Source: Adineta vaga
Taxonomy: Eukaryota > Rotifera
Assembly: GCA_021613535.1 (NCBI GenBank)
Contig: CP075492.1
Span: 11,346,001 to 11,410,000 of the forward strand
Length of the DNA: 64,000 nt
Reading direction: 5' to 3'
The translations under genes were made by a program, and so were the position numbers. The notes below the pieces were generated by a model. That model saw nothing but the letters and a program-made list of their open reading frames with translations, was not told where the DNA came from and searched no databases. This document shows, in pieces, positions 1 through 12,303 of this stretch (the stretch's first letter is position 1; every line of letters starts with the position of its first letter).

Positions 1-1969
1 GAAAGAAGAAAAAAAACAATCAAATTCATTGAGATATTTCAATTGAGAATCAGTAGTAGGTTATCATACATGAATTGGAATGATGTGACTTGGTGACATC
101 ATTACTGGAAGACCAGCATCAATTAATTTCGATCGTAATTCACGAACATTTTCTTGTTGTTTAGATCGTAATAATCGACCTTCATCACTCATTGAAATCT
201 ATAATAAATCGATATTTTTTCTTTGTTATCTATTATCATTCCGTTCATACTTCAATTGCAGCTAAAGAACTAGCTAAAACCGTAGGTGGCATGGATGTTG
301 TAAAAATAAAACCTGAACCATAACTGCGAATAAAATCTGTCATTTTCTCATCACCAGCAATATAACCACCAATACTACCAAATGCTTTACCTAAGAAAGA
401 AAACAAAAAAAATTTCTTTCTAAAATACAAGAAGATCTACATACCAAGTGTACCAGTGATGATATCCATTTTGTGTAGAAGATGATCACGTTCACCAATA
501 CCCGCACCATTATGACCATATAAACCAACAGCATGGACTTCATCAATGAATGTAATTGACCCATATGCATGTGCAACATCAAGCATAGCTTCCAAATTAC
601 AAATTGAACCTAATGGAATACAAACGAGTGTTTTCTTCTTTCTCTTTTTCTATACAAAATTTTCATTCATACCATCCATTGAATGAACTGTTTCAAATGC
701 GACAATTTTCGGCAAATGTCGTGGAATTTTCTTTAATAATGCGTCCAAATGTTCGACATTATTGTGTCGAAAGATATGTTTTGGTACTTGACTATTTCGT
801 ATACCTTGAATCATCGATGCATGATTTCCACTATCCGATAGAATATGACAGTTAGGTAAACTTTTTGCTAATGTAAACAATGTTGTATCATTAGCGACAT
901 AACATGATGTAAATAACAAAGCGGATTCTTTTTGATGAAGACGAGCTATTTGTTGTTCAAGTTTTTCATGTAATGGACTGGTGCCTGATATATTACGTGT
1001 ACCACCGGAACCGGAACCATGTGCAGTAACTGCATCACTAATAGGAACAGGAATAAAATTATTACTTGGAAATAATTTTAATGGAAAAGTAGAACTATTT
1101 CCTTTCGATGCATGAAAAGGTTTTTCATTACATTTATCAAAGGGAAAAAAACAAAGATTTTCCTATTTTGTCTTTCACACGATAGAACTTTCAAGAAGGT
1201 ACTTACATGACGGATTGTTTCAATTTTGGATGTTGACCTAAACCTAAATAATCATTACTACACCAAACGGTTATTGTACGAGCATCGATATCATCATCTA
1301 AATTTTTCTTCTCTACAGCTTGCGGAAATTGACCACTTTTTCGTTGTACACGTTTGAAAATTCGATACGAGTTATCACGTTTTTTTGCTTCGATTTTTTC
1401 ATCAAAAAATGTATTGTATTCAAATGAATCTTTCGTATCAACAACCATGGGACGTGTTGTTGTTTTTCCTATAAAATATGTGAGAATAATTCGAACAAAA
1501 AAACGAAGAATTTACCTTGTGTACGATTCACTTCAATAATATCTTGATCCATAGTTAATCGACGAAGAGCAATGGGTGTTGTTTTCAAAAATGGACATAA
1601 AAGATCTGTACATTCAGTAGAAATAATAACTGCAAACAAAACAAATTATAAGAGAAATTTTGAAAGGAGAACACAAGTTTTATTCATACTTTCACCGTAT
1701 GGACCTGATGTCGTTGGTAATTTAATTTTTGATGTTCGTTTTTGTTCAGCAAATTTTTTATGAATAGTTTTGATTTCATCGAAACTAGGTGGTGGAGGTG
1801 ATGAAACATGCATTGATGTTACCTTATTCATCGTAATTGTCGACATTCGTCGTGCTAATTGACCAAAGATTGGACATGATTCCGCACCAGCACTGAGAAT
1901 ATACGGTGCTGATGTTCGAACCTGTTGTAACGTTAATTGAGCCAAATATGGACATTTTAAAACGGACAT
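1..1969 (-). CDS. ALAS1: 5-aminolevulinate synthase, mitochondrial (3' part beyond left edge)
   Basis: This enzyme condenses glycine and succinyl-CoA to 5-aminolevulinate in the mitochondrial matrix, the first step of haem synthesis, using pyridoxal phosphate. Exons on the minus strand read 1969-1690, 1629-1516, 1468-1207, 1037-673, 609-445, 390-251 and 198-70, all with GT-AG ends and matching phases. Visible family motifs are the glycine-rich [12 protein letters not shown], the [11 protein letters not shown] stretch, [12 protein letters not shown] and GTLGKAFG, whose lysine binds PLP; exon 7 carries the PSHIIPI strand. The N-terminal leader has three Cys-Pro haem regulatory motifs, at about residues C6, C32 and C105, which in vertebrate ALAS1 mediate haem feedback on import and stability. 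The last exons lie outside the window. A splice-acceptor-like site ends at 1986, 16 nt before the ATG. Whether it corresponds to vertebrate ALAS1 or ALAS2 is not decidable here; the symbol is used for the family. Confidence 0.95.
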
Positions 1970-2972
1970 TGCTTGATTCGTGTGACTGAGGAGAAAGAAA
2001 GGTTAATCTAAAAATATTCACCTGTTTAGGTTTTTTTTGATAAAAACAAGTTGTGACTTGTATTAGACATTAAGCAAACTTAGTGCTGAATGATTGTGCG
2101 TTTTTCTTTTTCTTCTTTTGTCTTGTTTGCGTGATGGAAGCAATTTTTTCTTTCTTCAGTACTTACCTGTGTGCTTCCTTTTGACATGCTAGATCCTCGA
2201 ATATCCACTATGAAAAGAATAGAAAATAAAGATCCATGAAGAGTTTCTCTTCTTTTTTTCAACGGATTTATGCATGAAAGATTCATTCTTAATCTATCTG
2301 GAAAGAAGTAGAAACGACAAATTTGAAGGAGAAAAAAACAACAGCAATAACCTAGATGATTGCCCATCTGATAATCATATAAGAACATAAAATGGCTGTC
2401 GATCTAATCACTATTTATAGATGAGAAAATGATATAGAATGTAAAAAAATAGATCTATAATTTGGACATGTGGGGAATTTTAACATATTTGTCAGCGAAA
2501 ATAACAAGTACAAAGTTTTCAACTAATCCTAACTAAATATAGAATGGTATTCAAAAGTAAAATGGAAAATAAACCAGATGTGTTTACAGATGCTGTTTAA
2601 AATGCAATGCAAATAAAGAGAAAATTTTCATTAGGTATTCCAGTCTGTTTTTTTTTATGTAAATTGACATTACTCAGTAAATGATAATGAAATGACTCAA
2701 TTCTAAAATAGAATCAAATGATGGAATACTGTCAATTCGATTTTCTTCGTCTTCATAATTCATATTCATAAACCACAAAAATTTATCATCAATAATTAAC
2801 GAATAAAAATCAATACATTAGCCTTTCTGAAATGAATTTATTTGACTAGATGGTGCTCGTAGTTGGAACGAATCTGACTGGTTGAATCAATCTGATTATT
2901 TATTTTCACCCACGGCCACGGTTCTGTCTGTCATGTCAGTCATTTATTTATTCATCAGGTCGTTAATCGAAT
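1970..2972. other. Divergent intergenic region, ALAS / twinfilin
   Basis: About 1 kb separates two divergently transcribed genes, so it should hold both promoters. On the minus strand a pyrimidine tract followed by AG ends at 1986, consistent with either a 5' UTR intron or a trans-splice acceptor for ALAS. On the plus strand a similar pyrimidine tract and AG end at 2958, 14 nt before the twinfilin ATG. I looked for the CAGUGN loop of an iron-responsive element upstream of ALAS and did not find one. No other coding exon is evident. Confidence 0.5.
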
Positions 2973-4514
2973 ATGTCTCATCAGTCTGGCATAACCGGTA
3001 TGAAAAATAATCATGAAACTCGTTTTGCAAATTCTAAAATGAATCTTCTTCTTTGTTTAGCGACGGATAAATTACGCGAAAAATTTGCTGATATGAAAGA
3101 TGGTCATATTCGAATTGTCGTCGTTGTTATTGAGAATGGTTTGATATTTTGATTTCATCTCTATTTAAAAACTAGTGTTTTATTGTAGAAAAACTTGTTG
3201 CTAAAGAAGAACATAATGCTGTTCGAACATTTACCGAAGGTAATGATTGAAAACAAAGAAAATACATTCAATATTTGTATTCATTTTTCAAAGATTTTGA
3301 TAAAATGATTCCATCATTAGTTGATACAAAACGTCCTGCTTATTATTTCGTTCGATTGGATACCATCAATGAATTAAGTGGACATGGTTGGTTATTAATT
3401 ACTTATATTCCAGATGAAGCGATAGTAAATCAGATATTTTTGTGTTGTAATTTAATGTAGATTTTGATTGAAATATTAGGTACGTGAACGAATGTTATAT
3501 GCATCAACAGTTGCAACATTAAAACGAGAATTTGGTTTCACTTATATCACACAAGAATTTCGAGCATCATCAAAAGTAAATTCTATTTCAAAAAAAACAA
3601 ATCAAATTAATAATTTAGTTTTTATGAATTAGACCGAAATGAATAGTCATTCATTTCAACAACATGTACGTACGCAAGCTGCACCACCACCACGAACAAT
3701 GCGCGAAGAAGAAATGCTCGAGATTCAACAACGAGAAGTACATCAGAATAATTAAACTATAGAAATGAAAATATTTTCCTTTTCTAGGCTTCAGCAGACA
3801 TTAGTGTTGATACTCGTCATCCTACCTTACAAGGTTTAAGATTTCCATTTGATGAAAATGTTATTGAAGCAATTCATCTTTTTAAAAATCATAAAGTTGA
3901 TTATATACAACTAGTAAAGATTTGATATTCGAATTGCAAAAACCTATATTTATCTATCGCTTTTTTTTAAAGGAAATTGATCATGAAAAAGAATGTATTC
4001 TTTTGTCTCATTCCGAATCTCATGTTACACCAGAACATATTCAAAAATGTTTACCAGATCAACAAGGAAGATATCATATCTACAGATTTAAAACAGATCA
4101 TCATCAGAAGCCTACCGATTCAATATGTAAGTTTTCCTACAAAAGAAATTTCTCATGAAGAATTATGTGCATTTAGTTTTTCTATATTCTGTTCCTGGTC
4201 ATGGTTCAAAAATAAAACAACGAATGCTCTATGCTAGTTGTAAAGAAAGTGTTATTGATACTGTTGAAAAGAAATATGGAATTAATTTTGAGAAAAAAGT
4301 AAGATTCAATGTTGGATTTGTTATGTATGATGATTTTCTTTTTGCCTAGTTGGAAATTTGTGATCCAACTGATTTGACAATGGATTATCTGATGCAACAT
4401 TTGCATCCAGAATTAGCAGCAAATACAACGAAATCAACATTTGCAAAACCAAAAGCACCATCATCACGAGGACCTCGTCGATTGTTAAAAACAACAGATG
4501 AAACCAATGAATAA
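2973..4514 (+). CDS. TWF1: Twinfilin (actin monomer-binding, two ADF-H domains)
   Basis: Twinfilin sequesters ADP-actin monomers and caps filament barbed ends in the cytoplasm. Ten exons: 2973-2997, 3061-3138, 3189-3239, 3294-3424, 3480-3575, 3633-3737, 3788-3913, 3973-4126, 4177-4298 and 4350-4514. They give 350 residues, the same length as I recall for human TWF1. The protein starts MSHQSGI and has the first ADF-homology domain at about 1-140 (LITYIPDEA, RERMLYAST), a linker, and the second at about 175-315 (VDTRHPTLQG, FLYSVPGHG, QRMLYASCK). The basic tail with RGPRRLL matches the family C-terminus used for capping-protein and phosphoinositide binding. A polyadenylation signal follows at 4606. 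A pyrimidine-rich acceptor ends 14 nt upstream of the ATG. No anomaly is visible. Confidence 0.95.
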
Positions 4515-4605
4515 TCAAACATTGTCTTATTCTGTTTTTTTTGTAATATTCTCATATTGATAGTTTTTCTTAGATATATTATTAAACTACTCGGTTTATA
4601 TTGAC

Positions 4606-4611
4606 AATAAA
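4606..4611 (+). promoter_or_regulatory. AATAAA polyadenylation signal after twinfilin
   Basis: A canonical AATAAA lies 92 nt after the twinfilin stop codon on the same strand and is the most likely 3' end signal for that gene. Confidence 0.5.
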
Positions 4612-6424
4612 ATTCTCGATCTGCTTCTTTTCCTATTCGAGCAAATCATCAAGGATGTTGTCAAGATTCTCTCTGTTCAAAAGGAACAAGAAGAGATGAC
4701 AAGAAATTCTAATTGAATCTTTTAAGATTTATTTGACACGATGCTAGAGAGAGGGAGAGAAAGAGAAAGACGGCATGTTCTTTTACAATCCAATTTGATC
4801 GTTTCTATCCAAATGAAATCTGAATGAATCGACTCGTCGATTGATATGACAGGAAATGTTGAAAATAAGTGAATTACGGAAGAAAGTATTCAATTGTTTT
4901 CTACAATCGAATTTTCAACCGGTTCGACCTTGGTTAGCCTCGTCATTCAACTAAACTATTAGCTTTGAAACTACATTCTACTGCTCAATTTATTGCACGC
5001 AAAAAACTTGTTATTGGATTTGTTCTTCTAACAAGAAAAAACAATTGTGATTTTTCTCAATAGGATCAACACTTTACTATGACCTTGTCACTAATTGATC
5101 ATTCAATACTTATTGAAAAAGAATAGATACGTTCATATATTCATTTTTCTCCAATTTAAAAAAATCATATATGATCGATCGTTTTGATATTCTAGTCATT
5201 GTCTGATTTTGTCATTGGATATTATACATATACAAAGGAAAAAAAAGCAAAGACAAAACGACTAGACTGATGTGAATATAAACGAGAATATGTAAGTGCT
5301 AACAATTAATTTAGAATAAGAAGAAAGAATTTCTTTTATTCAGATAAACTCTTCGTTGATCATAAATTATAATAAATGTTTATCAAACTTATCAATTTAT
5401 AGTCTTATTGTGCATCTAAAGTAAATCACTTGAGAAATGTATACTACCTCATAAAATTGTCTTCTTTCGATTGTCAATATAATTTAATTATCTGTTAAGT
5501 AGTTCAAGCAATTAATAAGATGTTATCTTCAGAAGAACGAAAAACTAATTCCATAATTAATGTTACATTTTTGTTAAATAATATGAATGTAGATCTAAAA
5601 GTCAAAATTGATAAGTAACATTTCGAAAATAGATATTACATAAAACAAAAGAGAGAGAGAGAGAGAAAGAAACAGACATTTTTTTCTTTTCGTCTGTTTT
5701 CTTGTTACTTAACAATGTGTAATGAAAAAAAAAGAGAGAAAGATTCAGTTATATGACTTGTTACTTTCAATTTCGAATAAGTAATCCGTTTAATAATGTC
5801 TAGTTTTCGTTTGAATATCATACGAGAGCGAGTATAGTACACGTATTCAACCGTAAAAATATTCGTGTTACGACACGCACGATAACGTATGATTTTTATG
5901 ACGAGATTTACTTCTATTAAATACTAACTGTTAGTTTACTTCAATAGGACAGACTTGTGTATTGCTTTTTTTCTTCTTCTTCTTTCTTTTGTCTCTATAT
6001 TCATTTGCCCAACATTAATTATATAGAAGACCAAAACTCGATGTACAAATAAGCGCATACATTGATCAAAAGTACTGAAGGATTTTTTTTGCATTTATCT
6101 ATTGCTGATGAGCCCATCTTTTTTTGATATATTCATTTGACAACATTCATTAGTTTTTTTTTCGAGACCAATTTGTGAACATCGAAGTTACTTTTTTTCT
6201 TCTTCTATTGCGATGATTAGACCGGAAAGAAATGTGTGCGGTTGCGGCAAAGAAGAACGCTGAGAAAAAAAAGAAGAAAAAAATTGTGCTCGACAAGAGA
6301 GAAAGTTCACCAAACTAGTGCTTGATCATTCTTTTTTCTCATTCTAGCCCGAGTCAGAACATAACTGGAGACACGAGACAGACAGACAGAGCGAGAGAGA
6401 CAGTGTATGTGTGTCTTATGAACA
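4612..6424. other. Intergenic region upstream of NUAK-like kinase
   Basis: About 1.8 kb of AT-rich DNA without a convincing exon. It contains a short GA microsatellite (5650-5666), several oligo-T and oligo-A runs, and a CAGA/GAGA-rich stretch just before the first NUAK exon at about 6375-6405. It presumably holds the distal NUAK promoter. I see no RNA gene here. Confidence 0.4.
5650..5666. repeat. (GA)n microsatellite
   Basis: A perfect GA dinucleotide run of about eight units in intergenic DNA. Confidence 0.85.
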
Positions 6425-6714
6425 ATGTTGTCTCCATCATCATCATCACGACCTCCACGCATCCCACCCTCGATCGCTGATTCTCAATATGATACGGCAA
6501 CAGGTTATTCATCATCATCTTATACAAGATGGCCTCGAGCGCTTGCTAAAACTCCTAACATTGGACGAGGAAGTCATTCCATATCAGGACGACGTAATCA
6601 ATATCAAAATGAACCATTCTCAGACATTTTACATAGTCAACATCCTGAATCACGTGGTCCAACTTACGCAACAGTTCATCATCCACGACGATCACTATTA
6701 AGTAATCTTCTTCC
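6425..6714 (+). other. NUAK alternative first exon A
   Basis: This coding exon starts MLSPSSSS and encodes about 96 Ser/Pro/Arg-rich residues ending at a GTAAGT donor after 6714. It leaves two bases of an open codon, which match the phase of the shared exon at 9227. It is the longest of the three candidate N-termini and lacks a known domain. Confidence 0.7.
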
Positions 6715-9700
6715 GTAAGTAAACTATTCATTTGCATTTCTAATAGACAATCGAATTATCTCATATAAAATTAGTTTTTTTTTCGTCACATGAGACAACA
6801 TATTCATGCATAGAACTCTATTCCCATCTGATTATTAAAAAAGAAAAGAAAATGAATGACCTCTGAATGATATCGATATCTCTTACAACTAAGATCATCA
6901 ATTGATTAATATCCGAGCGAATCAATTCGATCTTCTGAAGAAAAATGATAGATAATGTAATCTGAATTTTTGTTTAATTTAGATAAAAAAACTTATCTTT
7001 TTTTTTGGTGATGTCCTTCATTTCATAAGACTCGCGTCTTATTTTTCTGCGAGTCATTACCGTTATATCATCCTCTATTTCTTTTTTTTTCTTTTTTTCT
7101 CTCTCTCCCTCTTCGTCGTCTTTTTCTACCGTTATATTGATAAGGTCATTGCCGGTAGCAAACTAAATACAACATATCAGTGTTCTTGACGACATTTGAA
7201 TCCAACAATCAATTGTTTTTTCTCTTTTTTTTTGCTTCTCAATATTTTACCGAACTATAAAATTGATGAGATCGATCAGGTATGATATCAATTCAATGTT
7301 TAATAGACCAAGCATTGTCCACTATATAGGAGAGGGGGGGGGAAAGAAAGAAAATTTGTATATAAATATTATTTCACCTGTAATAATCAATCTACTTTTC
7401 ACTTTTCGTTTTTTTTTCTTGCTTGTTCTTCTTTCTTTTTTCTTTCCAGTCAATCATGAAACTATCTATGTGTGCATCAATGTATTAAATACAGAGTCTT
7501 GTCTCATTTTTTTTTCCTCATACATTTATTCTACCTTCTTTTCCTTTGAAGCGTAAGGGTACAATTGAAAAAAAAAGAAATATTACGTCTGGCTTGTTTC
7601 ATTTGTTTGCACTCGATCTTATTTATCACCTGCTGTTTCTCTCATATCGTCACATTGTACTTTGACAGGGTAAAACTTCGAAGGCTCTTTTTGCGTTTTC
7701 ATTCGTGTGAAAATAACAGATCAAATAGACACTTATTATCGATTTTTATTATTCCATGCAAACGACTGTTTGATACATAATCTACGTATTTATTAAAATT
7801 TATATATATATTATTAACAAATTCGTCCAATATTGAACGATGGCATTTGGACAATTTTCATATCGAACACCAAAAGTTCATAGACAACGATATCCTGAAC
7901 AACATCGTTCACGTTCGTATGATGATTTACTAGCCGAGTAAGATATCGCGTAAACTTGCATGGTTTTTGATATGCTTTCAACTATACATTTTTTCTTTTC
8001 TTTGATAAGCGTGTAATAAAGTGCGTAATTAAAAATGTGAAATGATTTTTAGACCAGTCATTATTCGCTGTTTTCTCTTTATTTTTTACTTATTATTTCA
8101 GCGTAGACATAAATATATTATTGAGAATTAGAAACGAAACTTATTCACTTGTTCGATGGATTAGTTTAGTTAAGAGACGAAAGAGAAAAGAAACGAAAAA
8201 AATAATTAAAATTTACAATAAGAAAAACGAAGATGACATTTACAATGGTTACACTTGAGAGGTCATTGTATGTAGAGGATAAGAATAGAAATTCTTTATT
8301 TTGATTGTCTTTCTCCTTCACATTTTACTTGTGGTTTCATTTCGAGGCAAGACGAAGAAGAAGAAAAAATGAAGAAAAGACGTTGTCGTCGACGTGCTGC
8401 CTCGTCAAGTATCATTTCATATGTTCGTTTGCATTCGTATTTGTTAAGGCGAGTGTACATACGTGAAAAAAAACGAAGAAATTCGAAAAGAAAAATACTA
8501 AATGAAAAGAACGAAAGAAAGAAAGAAAGAAAATGATGAAATGCTATTTTCTGTTGTTGATATATAAAATCATCATCTGGCCAGTTCATTTCTTCTTCTC
8601 TTCTTTTCATCGTTATTCTCTCGCATACTTGTGCTTACTATTGCTTCAAAGATACTTCGTACCGATTACATAGACAACGCTGATGACGACAGAAGCAAAA
8701 GTTGTACAGAGATACGTTCACATTGAATAACTCTCCTATCATTTCTCTTTGACTATCTTCCTTCTTCTTCTTCTTCTTCTTTTCATACAAAAGAACATAC
8801 GCATCATAAGACATCGATATAGTTCATCTTATATTTTCGAGCATATTGAGTTATTATATAAGAAAAGAAGATTAGACAATGATTGCTGTACAAAGTTCTG
8901 ATATTGATTCAATTGGTTTTTCGGATTATTATACTCAAACATTAGGACATAGCAGGTAAAAAGAAAACCTTTGAATAAAGAAATGAACCATTTGATATTG
9001 TTCAATTGTTCATCCAATATAAAGATATAATTATTTTTTTTATTCATTGTGTACATAATGAATGTACCCATATATATTAAAAATCTAATTTCATCATACG
9101 CTTAATTAGCAATAGGCTTGTCATTTGCTTATATAATTGAAGGTTTCATTAATCATAGAGTATGAAAAATGAGACAGTTGAACATATAGATCCATCCATT
9201 GATTTTTTGTTATTATTATTTTGAAGGATATCCAATGGTGGTCCACCTGGTAGTGTACGTCAACGTATGCGTCCAACAAATTGGTCTAGTTTAGGAAGTT
9301 TAAATAGTTTTGGTGAGTCAACAACAACTCCACCATCATCACAAGAACATACAGGTAGTAGTGGTGGAAGTAATACCAATGGTAGTGGTGGACAACAACG
9401 TGAAACGTTACATAGTCGATTTGATTTTAAACAAACATTAGGCAAAGGTACATATGGAAAAGTGAAATTAGCATTAGATAAGCGAAAGAATGAACAAGTT
9501 GCAATAAAAACAATAAAAAAATCTCGTATTGAAAATCCACATGATTTAGCAAGAATTCGTCGTGAAATTGATTTTATGACAAGTTTAAATCATCCTTATA
9601 TTATACGAATAAAAGAAGGTAAGATAGATAATTAGTTTTATTGACATAAGTATATGTGTATACACAAATTTCTTTTGATTAGTTTATGAAAGTCGAGAAA

Positions 9701-12303
9701 AAATTATTCTTGTAATGGAATATGCAAGTGGTGGTGAATTATATGATTATCTCAATCGGATGAAACGTATACCGGAATCTCAAGCACGTGCTATTTTTCG
9801 ACAAATTGTTTCAGCTGTTCATTTTCTACATAAAGTATTCGAATGTAAAATGATTTCATTCTCTTAAATTTCATTTCTTTAGAATAATATTGTTCATAGA
9901 GATCTTAAATTAGAAAATATTCTAATTGATCATAATGGTGATATTAAAGTAAGTATCAATTTACATATATTCATAATTATGTCTTATTTGTATTTTTAGT
10001 TAGCTGATTTTGGTTTGAGTAATAATTGGTCACCACGTCGATTATTGTATGTTATAAATCGTTTCTTGTCATGAATATCTAGGATCTTCTAATTTTTTTT
10101 AATTAGACATACTTTTTGTGGTTCTCCATTGTATGCATCACCTGAAATCGTTTCCGGTATTCCATATTACGGACCTGAAGTATGATCATATATTCTTTTT
10201 TCTTTGAAGAAAATTGAATTGTATGTGCATCACTAGGTTGACTGTTGGTCACTGGGTGTTTTACTCTATACACTCGTCTATGGTTCAATGCCATTTCAAG
10301 GTGGTGATTACAATCGACTTGTACGGAATATAACATCAGGCGAATTTATTCAACCTCGTGAACAATCAGGTAATTAGATTTTTTCTTTTTCTTCTTCTTC
10401 TTCTATGAAATAGATAATAATCAATGAGCATATGTAGATATATTCATATCTATATATGTGAACATTGCACTCTATCAGTATTCGAATCGATTTGCATCGA
10501 TTCGAATGATGTCAGATATCGAAAGAGAATCGATCTATCCCTCTTCCACTTTTCGTATGATTTAATTTTTTTTAAAATCGAAAACGAAATCTATAGGCGC
10601 ACTCGGTCTTATACGTAAATGTTTAACGGTATTACCATCAAAACGTTTTACTGTTGATGATGTTGCCGCTCATTGGTGGGTTAATCTTGGCTATAAATAT
10701 CCACCTGTGCATTATTATTTATCACCAACAATGAAAAAAACTGGTCTATTTATTCCATCACATCTGCCAGCATTAACATACAATGAATCGAATCTCAATG
10801 CAATTGAATCCAATTCGAAAACAATCTCATCATCAACACCTGGTTTCTCTCAACAATCCGTTCATAATGGAGACATGACAGATACGTCAAACAAATATCG
10901 ACCATTAACGAATGGTTATCATTCAGTCCCTCGAACGCATCGATTAAATAGCAATAGTGAACGGACTTCGAATACAAGCCGACGGACATCTAAAGAACGA
11001 CATCATGATAAAACATCATCTAAATATCCTCCACATACACAATGATTGATTTAAAAAGAAAAGAATCTCAAATCATATTTTTGTTTTTTTTGTCTTTGTG
11101 TTTTTTCTTTTGTCTTTCATTCATTTCTATGCCAAATCTGAGACTAATTCACTCCTCTGCTTGAGCATGCGCGAATACAAAACTGAAAACCCTTATTTGG
11201 TGATGGATTGCTTATTTTTAACGTTTTTTTTTCTATTTTATTTCATTAATATCCTAGGTGCATTTTCACTTATTCAATATTGCTTGAAAGCAGATGCTAA
11301 TACACGTGCTACAACAAAGGATATTCTTCATCATGATTGGTTAGTTCATGGACCTGTACTTTCTGTTCGTTTGAATTCGACGGCGCCAACAGCAACAACA
11401 TTATCATTATTGTCTCATACCATTCCTGATCAAAAAACAAACAATGATTATGATAAAATACGTTTACGACCGAAATCAACTATAGAAAAATCTTTATCAC
11501 CAACAAATTCGCTTGTTGAACTTGAATTACATACAAGTTCTTTTTTTGATACTGCTCGATTACGTGATAAGACATCCGTAAATAAAGATCAACAACGACG
11601 TAATCGAGTATCAGCTATACCTATACCTACACGTTATCTTACATCAAATAACAACAAAACAATTTCTTCCTCATTAACTCGTCCAGTACAACGTCGTCCA
11701 GTTAGTTTAACACTTGATGATCAACATTCCACTGATGATACATCAACAATTCACTCGATTAATAGTCGACGTTCTCGACGAGCTGCTTCTCCAACGTCAA
11801 CAACGAAAAAATCAACAACGATAACATCAGGAAATCCTGATCGATTTCAAACTCAACGATATACTCTACCTGCTTCGACAGATACATCACGTTATCGATT
11901 TTCTTCCGAGTTAGATTCGGCATTAAATGATTTGAAATCAACTGGAATTTATAGATATACTCCACCAAAAAAACCTGTGGCACCAAGTGTATTTACAACT
12001 TCGACAATTAAATTTGCACCTGCACCTCTTCGACGAATGAGTCCATTCAAAGATCAAGAAGATTGTTCTTCATCTAGTACAGCACAGCTATTAAATACTC
12101 TAACTTCTAATCCATCTTGTCATATTGATGATAGTATTAATCATGCTTCTTCTTCTTCTACTACTACTACTACTAACAATAATAATAATAATAATCGACA
12201 TTCATTTTTAACTTCATTCGAATTACCAACCAAATATAATGCAGATAAAAATCATTTGCTCGATGATAACAATAATTTCGTTTCATTAAAAGTATATGAT
12301 TAG
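6425..12303 (+). CDS. NUAK1: NUAK-family AMPK-related Ser/Thr kinase, multiple isoforms
   Basis: The kinase domain (about residues 140-400) closely follows NUAK kinases, which act downstream of LKB1 in adhesion, polarity and stress. Shared exons: 9227-9618, 9683-9834, 9883-9948, 10000-10046, 10107-10179 and 10237-10369. Visible motifs are the P-loop [16 protein letters not shown] lysine, HRDLKLEN catalytic loop, DFG, and the activation loop [12 protein letters not shown], whose threonine is the LKB1 target in this family. Three alternative first exons (6425-6714, 7840-7937, 8879-8955) all end in phase 2 and join the common acceptor at 9227. Two alternative last exons (10597-11045, 11258-12303) both begin in the same phase and each encodes kinase subdomain XI plus a different Ser/Thr-rich tail. 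With the first starter exon the products would be 533 or 732 residues. The C-terminal tails have no recognised domain. The symbol denotes family, not a one-to-one orthologue. Confidence 0.9.
7840..7937 (+). other. NUAK alternative first exon B
   Basis: A short open exon beginning [11 protein letters not shown] and ending LLA plus two bases at a GTAAGA donor. It leaves the same phase as exons A and C, so it can splice directly to 9227. It is preceded by an AT-rich stretch that could contain a core promoter. Confidence 0.65.
8879..8955 (+). other. NUAK alternative first exon C
   Basis: A short open exon beginning [11 protein letters not shown] and ending at a GTAAAA donor, 272 nt before the shared acceptor. 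It leaves phase 2 like exons A and B, giving a 25-residue N-terminus before the shared Gly-rich linker. Confidence 0.65.
10597..11045 (+). other. NUAK alternative last exon X
   Basis: This exon starts with the glycine codon completed from exon 10237-10369 and reads [10 protein letters not shown], the start of kinase subdomain XI, then the HWWVNLGYK segment typical of NUAK. It continues into a Ser/Thr-rich tail and stops at 11043-11045. It can substitute directly for exon Y. Confidence 0.75.
11258..12303 (+). other. NUAK alternative last exon Y
   Basis: After a pyrimidine-rich acceptor the exon reads [10 protein letters not shown] and [10 protein letters not shown], a second, diverged version of the subdomain XI segment encoded by exon X. 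The start phase is identical. The tail is about 315 residues, rich in Ser, Thr and Asn, with a late Asn run, and stops at 12301-12303. Confidence 0.75.

Noticed and set aside
1043-1206. A 40-residue insertion in ALAS between HPKLKQSV and DAVTAHGSG
   Set aside because: The stretch is open and could be read as coding from an AG near 1168, but the acceptor TTCCTATTAG at 1038-1039 joins in the correct phase and restores the normal family sequence, so it is intron.
4915-4935. B-box-like GGTTCGACC suggesting a tRNA gene
   Set aside because: No A box, acceptor stem or cloverleaf could be drawn around it; short matches like this are expected by chance.
8296-8610. 104-codon minus-strand open frame
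   Set aside because: Low complexity from GAAA-type repeats, inside the NUAK intron region, with no splice context or domain.
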